From the NCBI GenBank assembly GCA_038040485.1, contig JBBPIE010000009.1, forward strand, positions 124,001-188,000: a stretch of DNA of 64,000 bases, in the 5' to 3' direction. Origin of the DNA: Onstottus_B arcticum (GTDB taxonomy: Bacteria > Acidobacteriota > Blastocatellia > UBA7656). The position numbers and the translations under genes are program-made. Positions 1 to 9,160 of this stretch are shown here, piece by piece (within the stretch, counting starts at the first letter, position 1; every line of letters starts with the position of its first letter). Under the pieces are notes generated by a model. It did not search any database. It was not told where the DNA came from and saw only the letters and a list, made by a program, of their open reading frames with translations.

Positions 1-2
1 TC

Positions 3-62
3 CTGACGCCTAAGGCGACGATCAAGGTGCCTTTCAAAATAGCCGATGTGCCGTTGCCGTAA
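3..62 (+). CDS. C-terminal end of an unidentified protein (partial)
   Basis: An open frame enters from the left edge and stops with TAA at 60-62, giving a tail that reads LTPKATIKVPFKIADVPLP. The mixed basic and hydrophobic composition is protein-like, but nineteen residues are too few to name a family. It would end about 150 bases before the convergent esterase gene. It could also be a chance open frame. Confidence 0.3.
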   Translation: MTPKATIKVPFKIADVPLP

Positions 63-89
63 TCGAATAAAGCTGAAAACCTCGGCTCA

Positions 90-177
90 TCGCCACCAAG
101 CCAGGAAGACTCAAAGGAACACAAAGGGCGCAACTGAAAGATTCATTGCCTTGGTGCAGCTTCGTGTCTCAGTGGCG
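90..177. repeat. Degenerate intergenic inverted repeat
   Basis: The left arm (90-117, TCGCCACCAAGCCAGGAAG...) is an imperfect reverse complement of the right arm (149-177, ...CTTCGTGTCTCAGTGGCGA). It resembles the CACAAAG-type hairpin at 14,586-14,641 but is more decayed. It lies between two convergent reading frames. Confidence 0.45.
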
Positions 178-214
178 ACTTCCTGTTTCCCAGCAGCCTG
201 CTAGAGCCAGAAAA

Positions 215-1792
215 TCATTCCGCTGCGGCGCGCGGCTTCTGAAGCATTTCCAAAAAATCCAGCTGCGCTTTCAGCAAATGGTTGCGCACCTGAACCACAT
301 CACCCAGGTCCATGTACGGCTCATCCTTCGTGTTGTACGGAGTCCACTTCGGCAGCCCTTTGCGGTTAGGATCGCCGGTCTTCGCGAAGTTCACCCAATA
401 AGCCGACATCGTTTCCGCCAGCTTGTGATCGGCCTCCTGAATCAACGCGTTCTGCGGGTTGAGATTGTTAAACACATAAGCGATCTCGCCCGCATGGTAA
501 GCCCCGAGGTATTTGCTGTTCGGGTTGGGCGGCACGTGGCTGAACTGGTAGAGATAAGCTTTCGAACGTCCTGTAGAAGTCATGCGCGCCCAGGTGCGCA
601 TCTGCAAAGTGAACGCCACGTCCCGCATAACGCCAAGATACGCACCCCCTGCATCCGCATCGCCCTTGACCGGATAGACCGCGTCGAACTCTTTAGCCAT
701 CTCGCCATACTGAGTCGCGATGCGTTTGTGATAGTCCTCGATTGTCTTTGGGATTGTCGCGGGCACGGTCAACGTCGTCATCTCGTTGGCGTTTGAACCG
801 ACGATCACCGGCACGTCGTTCTGTTTGCCTTTTGCGAAGATGTTGCGAATCTCATCGGGCAACACCCAGCCGTCCACGTTCGGCGCGGTCCTGAATTTCT
901 TTCCTTCCGCGTCGTTGTTGAAGATGTCGATGATCTTCTCTGCGGGGATTGCTCGCAACGCTTTGATTGAATCGGCTCCGGCAGCTTTAGCGAAAGCCGA
1001 GCCCCCTTTTTCAGCGGCAGTCATTTTGGCTCGATCCTCTTTCAAATAAGTCATCGGACCGAACGTGCCTCCGCTCTCACCGATGGCTCGATGAAACAAG
1101 CCCTTTGCAAGCGGCGTTGCGACGAGCACGTTGACGCTCCACGAACCGGCCGATTCACCAAAGATGGTCACTGTCTTCGGGTCGCCTCCAAACGCGGCGA
1201 TGTTCTTCTGCACCCATTTCAAAGCCGCGATCTGGTCCAGCACTCCGTAGTTGCCTGACGCGTGTTGCTGTGATTCGGCGGTCAGCTCCGGATGCGCAAG
1301 ATAACCGAGCGGCCCCAGTCGATAGTTGATCGTCACCAGCACGACGCCCTTCTTCGCGAAGGCCGTGCCGTCATATGTGCGAGTTGCTCCCGAACCGCGC
1401 GTCAGCGCGCCGCCGTGTATCCAAACCATGACCGGTCGCTTGTCGCCGGATTTTGCAGCGGTCCAAACATTCAGGTAGAGACAATCTTCGCTCTGCTTCT
1501 GCGGGGGCGAGTAGAACATTGATCCCGCGGGGTAAGACGCTTGCGGGCACTCGGGTCCAAAGGATTCGCACTTGCGGACGCCTTCCCATCCGACGACTGG
1601 CTGCGGAGCTTTCCAGCGCAGCTCGCCCACCGGAGGCGCGGCGAAAGGAATTCCTTTGAAGGTACGGACGCCTTCTGCCGCCGTGCCCGAGATGAGACCG
1701 CCATCTATTTTGATTGTGTCGTCAGCCGCAAAGGCAAGGCCGGAAAGAGCGACGGCAAACGCGAAGGCAAGAAGAGTCAGATTACGGCGCAT
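215..1792 (-). CDS. Secreted type B carboxylesterase
   Basis: This is a 525-residue serine hydrolase of the carboxylesterase/cholinesterase family, predicted to hydrolyse carboxylic esters outside the cytoplasm. Residues 1-22 form a signal peptide (MRRNLTLLAFAFAVALSGLAFA). The oxyanion-hole HGG is at 126-128, the family signature SEDCLYLNVW at 101-110, and the nucleophile Ser214 sits in FGESAG. The start has a clear GGAGGG ribosome site. The length is normal for the family. It stands alone, divergent from the CYTH gene. The natural substrate cannot be told from sequence. Confidence 0.92.
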   Translation of the reverse strand: MRRNLTLLAFAFAVALSGLAFAADDTIKIDGGLISGTAAEGVRTFKGIPFAAPPVGELRWKAPQPVVGWEGVRKCESFGPECPQASYPAGSMFYSPPQKQSEDCLYLNVWTAAKSGDKRPVMVWIHGGALTRGSGATRTYDGTAFAKKGVVLVTINYRLGPLGYLAHPELTAESQQHASGNYGVLDQIAALKWVQKNIAAFGGDPKTVTIFGESAGSWSVNVLVATPLAKGLFHRAIGESGGTFGPMTYLKEDRAKMTAAEKGGSAFAKAAGADSIKALRAIPAEKIIDIFNNDAEGKKFRTAPNVDGWVLPDEIRNIFAKGKQNDVPVIVGSNANEMTTLTVPATIPKTIEDYHKRIATQYGEMAKEFDAVYPVKGDADAGGAYLGVMRDVAFTLQMRTWARMTSTGRSKAYLYQFSHVPPNPNSKYLGAYHAGEIAYVFNNLNPQNALIQEADHKLAETMSAYWVNFAKTGDPNRKGLPKWTPYNTKDEPYMDLGDVVQVRNHLLKAQLDFLEMLQKPRAAAE

Positions 1793-2017
1793 TGAAAGTC
1801 CCTCCAGTATCAGGTTTGATCTGCGGCCACTGTCCCGCGTGATGTCAGGATCGACGAAGTATATTCACCTGAAACGCCGATGTCTAACCGCAAGAGCGGC
1901 GCGCACGCTGGAACTCATCACGGATTTCGATTCTTCCTCTTGGTGCTCGCGTGGTATAAGACAACCGGCCGATCATTTGCCTTACGCGCTCACAAAGTTT
2001 CAAACGCGAGGCGGAGT

Positions 2018-2563
2018 ATGTCCATCTCTCTGGACACCGAAGAAACGAAATACATGCGAGTCGAGTACGAGAGAAGGTTTCTCGTTTCACCGAACGCAGA
2101 CTGGATGAGCGCGGTCGAGTCTTACTCGAAGACCCTCGAGGACAAGTATCTTCGGGACTCAAGGCTTCGGCTAAGAATCCTGACGGACTCGGACACCGGC
2201 CGGCGCGTTTTCAAGCTGAACAAGAAACTCGACTCGCCATCGCGCTATTTCCGGACGATCAGCCGTATTCTCCTGTCGCCGAGCGAGTACGAACTCCTCG
2301 ACGGCCTTGAAGGAGACCGCCTCAAAAAGACTCGCTACTATCACAATTATCGAGGCCGGGTGTTCTCGATCGACGTTTTCGACGACGAACTCACCGGGCT
2401 CGTTCTGTGTGAGACCGAAGCAGAGGGACTCGAAGCCTTGATGTTGGCCGATCCTCCTTATCATACGCAGCTAGAAGTAACTGATGACCCGTTCTTTGAG
2501 GGTGGAAACCTATGCGGGACAACACGCGCCGCCTTGATGCGTAAGCTTACCGGGTTCGAGTAA
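2018..2563 (+). CDS. CYTH-domain protein (triphosphate tunnel metalloenzyme family)
   Basis: This 181-residue protein begins with VEYERRFLV, a variant of the ExExK signature of the CYTH superfamily (CyaB-like adenylyl cyclases, thiamine triphosphatases, inorganic triphosphatases). Charged strand-like segments follow (LRLRIL, VFKLNKK, VFSIDVFDDE, LVLCETEAE), the usual source of the acidic and basic tunnel residues. A GAGGCGGAG ribosome site just upstream supports the start at 2018; an upstream extension to 1880 looks non-coding, and 2054 is an alternative ATG. The reaction catalysed is unknown; many members cleave the triphosphate of inorganic or organic substrates. There is no obvious operon partner. 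Confidence 0.75.
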   Translation: MSISLDTEETKYMRVEYERRFLVSPNADWMSAVESYSKTLEDKYLRDSRLRLRILTDSDTGRRVFKLNKKLDSPSRYFRTISRILLSPSEYELLDGLEGDRLKKTRYYHNYRGRVFSIDVFDDELTGLVLCETEAEGLEALMLADPPYHTQLEVTDDPFFEGGNLCGTTRAALMRKLTGFE

Positions 2564-2665
2564 GGGTCACATACGGCCCTTCGACCTGGCTCTAATACTT
2601 GTCCTCCCAACTATTGGCGAACTGGGCTGATCGCGTATCGTAGTGAGTGGAGAGGTGAAATCACC

Positions 2666-3133
2666 ATGTACTGTCCATCTTGCGGCACATTACTGACACC
2701 AGGGTTGAGCTACTGCAACCGTTGCGGAGCTAACCAGAGCGTCAATAAAGGAAGCGCGGCGGACGAGTCGCCTGAGAAAGCGGCCTTGCTTATGGTGTGG
2801 GCAATCGTTGGTGTGACGCTATCGATGGCCGCCATCATGCTCGGAGCAATGCCTGTGATGAAAACGATTGGGTTGAGTGAGGGGGCGATTCTCATCTTCG
2901 TGGGGCTGCTCTTTCTAACGATGCTGGCGGTTGATGGCATATTGACCTGGCAATTGTTTCGTCTTGGTAGTCGGGGCAAAGAATCACGCGGCGCGCTTCA
3001 CGTGGGATCGTTGGATACGAGTGATTTTGACCTTAAGCGCGAGCAGCCGCTTCTGGAACCCAGGATGAGCGTCACAGAAAACACAACCCGAAACTTCGAG
3101 CCTGTCTACGACGAGAGAAGAAACAACGAATGA
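2666..3133 (+). CDS. Small zinc-ribbon membrane protein
   Basis: This 155-residue protein has an N-terminal zinc ribbon (C3-x2-C6 and C17-x2-C20, MYCPSCG...YCNRCG), then two hydrophobic segments at about residues 42-65 and 73-98, then a charged C-terminal tail of about 55 residues. The ribbon-plus-helices layout is common among bacterial zinc_ribbon_2/DUF-type proteins of unknown role. A GAGAGGTGA ribosome site precedes the ATG. The function is not known; the ribbon may bind a partner protein or sense metal at the inner membrane. Confidence 0.75.
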   Translation: MYCPSCGTLLTPGLSYCNRCGANQSVNKGSAADESPEKAALLMVWAIVGVTLSMAAIMLGAMPVMKTIGLSEGAILIFVGLLFLTMLAVDGILTWQLFRLGSRGKESRGALHVGSLDTSDFDLKREQPLLEPRMSVTENTTRNFEPVYDERRNNE

Positions 3134-3184
3134 CCAGTCCGCTCCCGCCGCTATATTTGAGGAGTGCGCGAAGCCGGCGCTCTT

Positions 3185-4048
3185 TCACTTCTTCGGGTCG
3201 TTGGCGTTGATAAACTTCACGAGGCTCTCCGGATATTCCTTTGGCATGTAGCCTGCCATGATCGCGGTCAGATGTGACTTGCCGGGCAGCACGACATTTG
3301 TGAAGTTCTTGACCTCGCGCGTCATCCGAGTCGTCTTTACGTTAGGTCTGTCGAACTCGCCGTTAATAGCGAGCATGGGAATATTCAGCTTGGTGAGGTC
3401 GAGCTGTGGTCCTGTGCGGGCAGGGGCGGCTGCGGCAGGCCTCGCGGGCGCGGGAGTAGACGCCAGCTTTTCCGCTTCCTCTTTGCTCATTCCCAAATCC
3501 ATCGCGCGGCGTATCCGAAGAGTGCGCGACGCCTCGTCTTCTTGCGGGTCGCGGCCTTGTTTATCCGGCGCCAACTTCGCTCTCATTTCCGGATCGGCTT
3601 CCTGGATGCCGGAGCCGCCGAAGGACGCGGTAATAAAACGATCCGGGATCATCGCCAGTAGCTGAGCTGTAATTCCGCCGCCCATCGAATAGCCGTGTAT
3701 GTGTGCCTTCGTGATCTTCAACAGGTCCATCAGCTCAACGACGTCCTGTGCCTTCCCCGGGCCGTTAGCCACCGGCTTGTCGCTCTTGCCGTGGTTTCGG
3801 CAATCGAGCGCAACGACCATGTGGTTCTTAGCCAGCGCTTGAGCGATGCCGTTCGAGAACCAGTTGCCCCATGCGGTGCCCGTGTAACCGTGAACAAGGA
3901 TTACCGGCGTGCCTTTGCCCATAACGTAGTAGTGAATCTTCACGCCGTCGGAAGCTGTCATGTCGTGTTCGGCGGGTTTATCGTCGGCGGCGAAGATTGT
4001 GCCTGCAAGAAGCAGCACCCAGGCCGCTATGAGTGGGTTTCGTCGCAT
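3185..4048 (-). CDS. Exported alpha/beta hydrolase
   Basis: A 287-residue alpha/beta-hydrolase-fold enzyme. A signal peptide covers residues 1-20. HGYTG (53-57) provides the oxyanion loop and GYSMGG places the nucleophile at Ser121. A low-complexity Ala/Pro stretch (STPAPARPAAAAPAR) sits in the region before the C-terminal strands. DRPNVK and GKSH near the C-terminus are plausible acid and histidine regions. A strong GGGAGGAA ribosome site supports the start. It is monocistronic, with a hairpin repeat directly upstream. The substrate is unknown. Confidence 0.85.
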   Translation of the reverse strand: MRRNPLIAAWVLLLAGTIFAADDKPAEHDMTASDGVKIHYYVMGKGTPVILVHGYTGTAWGNWFSNGIAQALAKNHMVVALDCRNHGKSDKPVANGPGKAQDVVELMDLLKITKAHIHGYSMGGGITAQLLAMIPDRFITASFGGSGIQEADPEMRAKLAPDKQGRDPQEDEASRTLRIRRAMDLGMSKEEAEKLASTPAPARPAAAAPARTGPQLDLTKLNIPMLAINGEFDRPNVKTTRMTREVKNFTNVVLPGKSHLTAIMAGYMPKEYPESLVKFINANDPKK

Positions 4049-4090
4049 GGTGTATTCCTCCCTGATGAGCGCTCGCGGTCCCGTCTGAAT

Positions 4091-4207
4091 TCTCTGCGCA
4101 ACCTCGGCGTCTCTCCGTCTCTGCGGTTAATTCCACACCCGCTTCAATATCTAACCGCGAGTCCATCTAACCGCAGAGACGCTGAGACGCCGAGGTTTCC
4201 GCAGAGA
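4091..4207. repeat. Intergenic hairpin, CTCTGCG / CGCAGAG units
   Basis: The left arm (4091-4129, TCTCTGCG...CTCTGCGGTTA) and the right arm (4168-4207, TAACCGCAGAGACG...GCAGAGA) are near-perfect reverse complements. The arms are built from short repeating CTCTGCG/GAGACGC-like units. Related copies lie at 29,636-29,755 and 61,912-62,013. This copy occupies the space between the hydrolase start and the end of the oxidoreductase gene. Confidence 0.85.
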
Positions 4208-4235
4208 AAACCGTTTAACCGGCAGACTAACCGGC

Positions 4236-6470
4236 TCACGCCAACTGCTTTTTGATTGGCAAATCACGCACACGTTTGCCGGTCGCCGCGAAGATCGCGT
4301 TGCAGATCGCCGGCGCCATTGGCGGCACACCCGGCTCGCCGACTCCAGCAGGTGGAGCGTCGCTCTGTACGAGGTGCACGCGCGTCTCGATCGGCGCCTC
4401 GTTCATACGCGCGACCTGGTAGTCGTGAAAGTTCGACTGATTGATCGCTCCGCCCGACGCGGTGATCTCGTTCATCAGCGCGATGCCTGTGCCGAAAACC
4501 GAAGCTCCCTCGAACTGCGCCTTCACACGGTCCGGGCTGATGACGCGGCCGGCGTCAACCGCAAGGTCGACGCGCGGAATGCGCACCTTGCCGCTGGCGT
4601 CCACCTCGACTTCGACAACGGCTGCGACATAGGTCAGGAAGCTCCAGTGCGCAGCGATGCCAAGCGCGAGGCCCTTTGCCGGTTTCTTCTTCGCCCAGCC
4701 CGATCGCTCCGCCGCGAGCTCAATCACGTTGCGCAGCCGCCCCGTGTCCAGAGGATACTTTGCGGCCAGCGGACTCTTCGAGCCCAGGTCGATCTTGCGT
4801 GGCTGGCCCAGGACGTCGAGCAGGTATTCGACCGGATCGCGCTTCGCCAGTTGAGCCAATTCGTCAACGAAAGAGTGAATCGCAAACGCGTGCTGGATGT
4901 TTGCAACCGAACGCAGCCACCCGATGCGAACGTGGCTGTCGGCCGGTCCGTTCTCCGCTCGATGATTTGGAATGTCGAACGGCAGATTAGTCCAACCCAT
5001 GTCCAGCTCGAAGCCCTGCGCCGTTTTTGCTACAGGTCCCGCGAATGTCGAAGCGATGGTCGGGAACGCGCACCGTTGGAGCCACGCCGTCGGTTTCCCT
5101 TTCTCGTCAAGCGCCGCTTTGACATACATCGCCGACACCGTGTGGTAGTAGTCAAATCGGATGTCATCTTCGCGGCTCCACGCGACCTTGACCGGTTTGC
5201 CGACGGCCTTCGACAGCAGCGCGGCTTCGGCAACGTAGTCGGGCTTCGACTTGCGCCCGAAGCCGCCGCCCAACAGCGTCACGTGGCACTCGACGTCCTT
5301 CTTGTTTATTCCGAGGGCGGCCGCGACCGTGTCCTGCACAGCCTGCGGGTTCTGCGTCGCGGCGTGAATGATGGCCTTGCCGTCTTTGAATTCAACAACG
5401 GCGGCAGGCGGTTCCATCGGCGCGTGTGAAAGATGCGGCACGTAGTACTCGGCTTCGTGAGTCTTCCCGCCCTTGGCAAATTCCGCGTCCACATCACCGA
5501 CGTTGCGCGCGGCTTTTTGTGGTTTGCGAACTGTCTCGAGCAGCGACTGCTTGAAAGCCGGCGAGTTGTAGCTCGCATGTTCGCTTGCCTCCCACTCGAC
5601 CTTGAGCGCTTCGCGGCCCTTCATTGCGGACCAGGTGTTGTCGGCGATGACCGCGACGCCGCCAAGCGCTTGAAAACCATGCGGACCCTTGAAGCCCGGT
5701 ATGACGACCGTCTGCTGAACGCCGGACACCTTGCGCGCTTCCTGATCGTCGAAGCTTTTGAGCTTGCCGCCGAACACCGGCGAGCGCTCGATCGACGCGT
5801 ACACCATGCCGGGCATTCGCGCATCGATGCCGAAGGTCCCGCGGCCCGCGCAAATGTCGTCGCGGTCAACGGTAGGCAGGTCCTTGCCTATGTAGCGATA
5901 CTCAGACGCGGGTTTGTACTTCAGCTCGTCTTTCTTTGGCACCGGTTGCTGCGCCGCGAGCGCCGCAAGCTCGCCGTAGCCGAGCGTGCGTTTGCTGGGC
6001 AGATGAACGACCTGATGATTCTGCGCTTTGCATTCAGCAACAGGTACGGACCACTTCGCGGCGGCTGCGCGTTCAAGCATCAAGCGGGCGCTGGCGCCGG
6101 CATCGCGCATCGCATCGACAAAATCGCGGATCGAGCACGACCCGTCCGTGTTCTGCGAGCCGTACTTCGTGTCGCCGAGTGCCTGCTCGACTTTCACTCG
6201 CGCCCAGTCGGCATCAAGCTCATCGGCCACGACCATGGGCAGCCCAGTGCGAATGCCCGTGCCCATCTCCGAGCGATGCGCGACAATGATCACGGTTCCG
6301 TCAGGTTCAATTCCAAGATATACGCTCGGGTTCCAGGCAGCATTCGCCGCCGCCCGGCCTGACGATGCGAGTGTGTCGATGGGGAACAAGCGCGCGCCGA
6401 GGACGAACGCGCCGGCTGAGAAGACGCCGCCCAAAAAAGTCCGGCGAGTGACGATGTCGATTCGGTTCAT
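4236..6470 (-). CDS. Molybdopterin-binding subunit of a periplasmic xanthine dehydrogenase-family oxidoreductase (IorB-like)
   Basis: This 744-residue subunit belongs to the xanthine dehydrogenase/aldehyde oxidase family, closest in layout to isoquinoline 1-oxidoreductase beta and membrane-bound aldehyde dehydrogenases. It would hydroxylate or oxidise an aldehyde or N-heterocycle using Mo-cytosine dinucleotide. A twin-arginine signal (VTRRTFLGG, Arg9-Arg10) predicts folded export with its cofactor. GGGFGRKSK and GVGEPGVPP are characteristic cofactor-loop motifs, the latter containing the glutamate typical of the active site. The start at 6470 is fixed by GGAGGTGAAGAA and by a 4-base ATGA overlap with the upstream 2Fe-2S gene, so translation is coupled. 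A longer upstream start is unlikely. Confidence 0.9.
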   Translation of the reverse strand: MNRIDIVTRRTFLGGVFSAGAFVLGARLFPIDTLASSGRAAANAAWNPSVYLGIEPDGTVIIVAHRSEMGTGIRTGLPMVVADELDADWARVKVEQALGDTKYGSQNTDGSCSIRDFVDAMRDAGASARLMLERAAAAKWSVPVAECKAQNHQVVHLPSKRTLGYGELAALAAQQPVPKKDELKYKPASEYRYIGKDLPTVDRDDICAGRGTFGIDARMPGMVYASIERSPVFGGKLKSFDDQEARKVSGVQQTVVIPGFKGPHGFQALGGVAVIADNTWSAMKGREALKVEWEASEHASYNSPAFKQSLLETVRKPQKAARNVGDVDAEFAKGGKTHEAEYYVPHLSHAPMEPPAAVVEFKDGKAIIHAATQNPQAVQDTVAAALGINKKDVECHVTLLGGGFGRKSKPDYVAEAALLSKAVGKPVKVAWSREDDIRFDYYHTVSAMYVKAALDEKGKPTAWLQRCAFPTIASTFAGPVAKTAQGFELDMGWTNLPFDIPNHRAENGPADSHVRIGWLRSVANIQHAFAIHSFVDELAQLAKRDPVEYLLDVLGQPRKIDLGSKSPLAAKYPLDTGRLRNVIELAAERSGWAKKKPAKGLALGIAAHWSFLTYVAAVVEVEVDASGKVRIPRVDLAVDAGRVISPDRVKAQFEGASVFGTGIALMNEITASGGAINQSNFHDYQVARMNEAPIETRVHLVQSDAPPAGVGEPGVPPMAPAICNAIFAATGKRVRDLPIKKQLA

Positions 6471-6928
6471 TTCTTCACCTCCGCTGCCTGCTTGATCGCC
6501 TGACGAATCCGCTGATAGGTCCCGCACCGGCAGATGTTGCGACTCATCGCGGCATCGATGTCCGCGTCAGTCGGCTTCGGCTTTGATTTAAGCAACGCGG
6601 CGGCCGCCATTATCTGGCCGCTCTGGCAGTAGCCGCACTGCGGCACGTTGCCTTGCCGCCAGCAGACCTGCACCGGGTGCTCGGCTTTCGCATTCAGACC
6701 TTCGATGGTGACGACGGTCTTTCCGGCCGCGCTCTGCACGGTTGTCTGGCAACTACGCACGGCCGCGCCGTTGACGTGCACCGTGCAAGCACCGCACAGT
6801 CCCATTCCGCAACCGAACTTGGTGCCGGTCAGCTCGAGCGTGTCGCGCAAGACCCAGAGCAGCGGCATGTCCGGACTGACGTCCAGAGTCCGGCTCTTTC
6901 CGTTGACGTTGATTGTGATCGCAGGCAT
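6467..6928 (-). CDS. 2Fe-2S ferredoxin-like small subunit (IorA-like)
   Basis: A 153-residue iron-sulfur subunit that passes electrons from the molybdenum subunit. The plant-type cluster ligands are C40, C45, C48 and C60 (CGMGLCGAC...C). The second, family-specific cluster uses C98, C101, C133 and C135 (CGYCQSG, CRCGT). The start at 6928 (MPAITINVNG) has a TAGGAGGATTTCG leader; a longer frame upstream reads through repeat-like DNA and is rejected. It overlaps the downstream molybdenum subunit by ATGA. No FAD subunit is encoded, which fits the two-subunit periplasmic type that donates electrons to a cytochrome. Confidence 0.93.
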   Translation of the reverse strand: MPAITINVNGKSRTLDVSPDMPLLWVLRDTLELTGTKFGCGMGLCGACTVHVNGAAVRSCQTTVQSAAGKTVVTIEGLNAKAEHPVQVCWRQGNVPQCGYCQSGQIMAAAALLKSKPKPTDADIDAAMSRNICRCGTYQRIRQAIKQAAEVKK

Positions 6929-6992
6929 CGAAATCCTCCTAGATGGGTTAATCGCAAAGGCGCGTTGTGGGCAAGATGCCCGCGCTCCCAGG

Positions 6993-8924
6993 TCAAGGTA
7001 GAGTGAGCGCCACCAAACGGCCATCAAAAGTGGCTACGACTATGAACTGTTTGCCGCCTGTCATGTAAGTCATCGGGGTTCCGTGAGGCGTGGCCGCCAG
7101 CCCGATCTCCGCGATCACTTTACCTGTAGCCTTGTCAAAGGCGCGTAAGACGTTTGCGGCGCCTCCGCCTCCGCCTCCGCGGCCGCCACTGCCTTGTCCA
7201 ACAAACAACAACGTCTTCGTCAGCAATGGTCCTCCTCCGCCGGCGCCCAGCGGACCTACGTCTTTGCCGTTGGCGAGCAGTTCATTGACCTTTTTTCTCG
7301 GACCATCACCGTGCGGAATCTGCCACACCTGCTCGCCTTTGTTCAGATCGATAGCAGTGATCCGACCGTAAGGCGGTTTGAACAACGGCAGCCCGCGCGG
7401 TCCCGACACTGACAAGCCCGTGCCGTCGTATGTACGCACGTACTGAAAGTTCGAACGGTTCGGATCGGGTTTGGCCAACTTTACGGCGATTGGACCAGTG
7501 CCCGATGGGATGTAGAACATCCCCGTCTCCGGGTCGAACGCCGCGCCCCACCAGTTCGCGCCGCCGCCCCATCCCGGAAGGTTGATCGTCCCTTTCTCGG
7601 TCGGAGGAGTGAATATCGGTCCGTGATCGAACTTGTTCAGTATCGCGAGCGCTTCCTTGCGAAGCTCGGGAGAAAAATCGATCAGATTGTCTTCGGTCGC
7701 ACCCTGAAGCTCATACGGCGCGGGCCTGGTCGGGTAAGGCTGCGTCGGCGATAACCGTTCTCCAGGAATTACCGACGGCGGAACCGGACGTTCTTCAATC
7801 GGCCAAACCGGTTTGCCGGTCACGCGATCAAACACAAAGCAGAACCCGGTCTTGGTTATCTGAGCGACTGCCTTGATCCGCTTTCCTTTTACCTTTATCT
7901 CGCAGAGCACTGGCGCCGCCGGAAGATCATAATCCCACACGCCGTGATGCACCGTCTGATAGTGCCAGACTCGTTTGCCGGTTTTGGCTTCGAGGCAGAT
8001 CAGGCTTTCGGCGAACAGGTTGTTGCCCAGCCGATGGCCTCCGTACCAGTCGTTGGTCGGCGTGCCAAGCGGAATGTAGACATACCCCAGTTCTTCGTCT
8101 GCGCTCATCAGCGTCCAGTTGTTGGTGTTCCCCGTGTACGTCCACGAATCGTTCTCCCACGTGTCGTTGCCGAACTCGCCCGATTGTGGAACGGTGTGAA
8201 AGAGCCAGGCCGGCTTGCCGGTGCGCACGTCGAACGCCTGGATGTCACCACGCGGCGCCTCTTTCTTCATCGGACCGTCGTTGATCGAACACCCAACCAC
8301 CACTAGGTCTCGGCAAACCATTGGAGGCGATGAGACCGCGTAGTTACGAGCGTTGACTGCATACGGAATCGGTTTGGCGAGATTGATCTTTCCGCCGTCG
8401 CCGAAATCCGCGACCGGTTGTCCGGTTTTGGCGTCAATCGCGATCAGGTAAGCGTCACTGGTCCCGATGAAGATTCGTTCTGTCTTCCCGTCAGTCCAAT
8501 AAGCCACGCCTCGATGCACGAAACCCAGATTGGTCGGCTGCCCGGTCATGTAGCTCTTGGGGTCATAAACCCAAATCGTTTTGCCGGTAGCCGCGTCGAT
8601 GGCGGCCACCTGACTCAACGAAGTGCTGATATAAAGAACGCCTCCGGCCATCAGGGGCGTGGCTTCGTGCCCGAGAGTATAGAGCTTCGAATTCTGCTCG
8701 AGGATCTTGAGGTCCGGCGAGTCCCAGCTCCACGCGACCTTCAGTTTCTGAGCGTTGTCCTTGTTGACCTGGTCCAGGGGCGAATATTTGGTGCTGGCTT
8801 GATCGCCGCCGTAGAACCGCCACTCGCCTTTACGTACACCGTCACTTGCCCCGACGGGTATGGCGCTCAAACTGATGATGAGCAAGCACAGCAGCAAGAC
8901 GCGCACGAGCTTCGATGATCGCAT
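6993..8924 (-). CDS. PQQ-dependent dehydrogenase-like beta-propeller protein
   Basis: A 643-residue exported protein of the quinoprotein alcohol/glucose dehydrogenase family. A signal peptide spans about residues 1-26. Blade motifs recur throughout (AIDAATGKTIWVYDP, AFDVRTGKPAWLFH, CLEAKTGKRVWHYQ, AIDLNKGEQVWQIPHG, AFDKATGKVIAEIG). A glycine-rich loop (GSGGRGGGGGGAA) lies near the end. No C-terminal haem c motif (CxxCH) is visible, so electrons must go to a separate carrier. It directly precedes the 2Fe-2S/Mo genes on the same strand, suggesting a joint periplasmic alcohol/aldehyde oxidation module. GGAGGAA supports the start. PQQ dependence is inferred from family. Confidence 0.85.
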   Translation of the reverse strand: MRSSKLVRVLLLCLLIISLSAIPVGASDGVRKGEWRFYGGDQASTKYSPLDQVNKDNAQKLKVAWSWDSPDLKILEQNSKLYTLGHEATPLMAGGVLYISTSLSQVAAIDAATGKTIWVYDPKSYMTGQPTNLGFVHRGVAYWTDGKTERIFIGTSDAYLIAIDAKTGQPVADFGDGGKINLAKPIPYAVNARNYAVSSPPMVCRDLVVVGCSINDGPMKKEAPRGDIQAFDVRTGKPAWLFHTVPQSGEFGNDTWENDSWTYTGNTNNWTLMSADEELGYVYIPLGTPTNDWYGGHRLGNNLFAESLICLEAKTGKRVWHYQTVHHGVWDYDLPAAPVLCEIKVKGKRIKAVAQITKTGFCFVFDRVTGKPVWPIEERPVPPSVIPGERLSPTQPYPTRPAPYELQGATEDNLIDFSPELRKEALAILNKFDHGPIFTPPTEKGTINLPGWGGGANWWGAAFDPETGMFYIPSGTGPIAVKLAKPDPNRSNFQYVRTYDGTGLSVSGPRGLPLFKPPYGRITAIDLNKGEQVWQIPHGDGPRKKVNELLANGKDVGPLGAGGGGPLLTKTLLFVGQGSGGRGGGGGGAANVLRAFDKATGKVIAEIGLAATPHGTPMTYMTGGKQFIVVATFDGRLVALTLP

Positions 8925-9058
8925 TCTATTCCTCCGTCCAACTGGGTCTCAGGTCTAATGCTTGAATTAGCAGCGTCTGATTCGGCACAAGTTCAAATAC
9001 TCGCCTCGGAGGGGCGGGGTTGCAAGCAAGTTCCCGCGTTCGCACTCGCCAGCCCGGA

Positions 9059-9135
9059 AGTAGCATAGACTTTAGTCTGTGTCTGGAACCCACTGAAGAG
9101 ATGCCCATCGGACACAGACTAAAGTCTATGCTACT
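9059..9135. repeat. 25-bp perfect inverted repeat, AGTAGCATAGACTTTAGTCT family, copy 1
   Basis: The arms 9059-9083 and 9111-9135 are exact reverse complements over 25 bp, separated by 27 bases. Each arm itself contains the near-palindrome AGACT-TT-AGTCT, giving a nested hairpin. Copies 2 and 3 are at 11,616-11,685 and 45,619-45,696. The loops differ while the arms are conserved, as in REP/BIME-like mobile palindromes. Confidence 0.9.
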
Positions 9136-9160
9136 GGGTCGCTTGCTGAGACGGTTGAGG

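Noticed and set aside
1572..2108. 178-codon plus-strand frame spanning the esterase start and the CYTH gene
   Set aside because: It runs antisense through a signal peptide and out of frame through the CYTH domain; no ribosome site.
4374..6362. Long plus-strand open frames opposite the molybdenum subunit (351 and 309 codons)
   Set aside because: They are antisense to a strongly conserved gene with cofactor motifs, and have Arg/His-rich low-information composition typical of GC-rich shadow frames.
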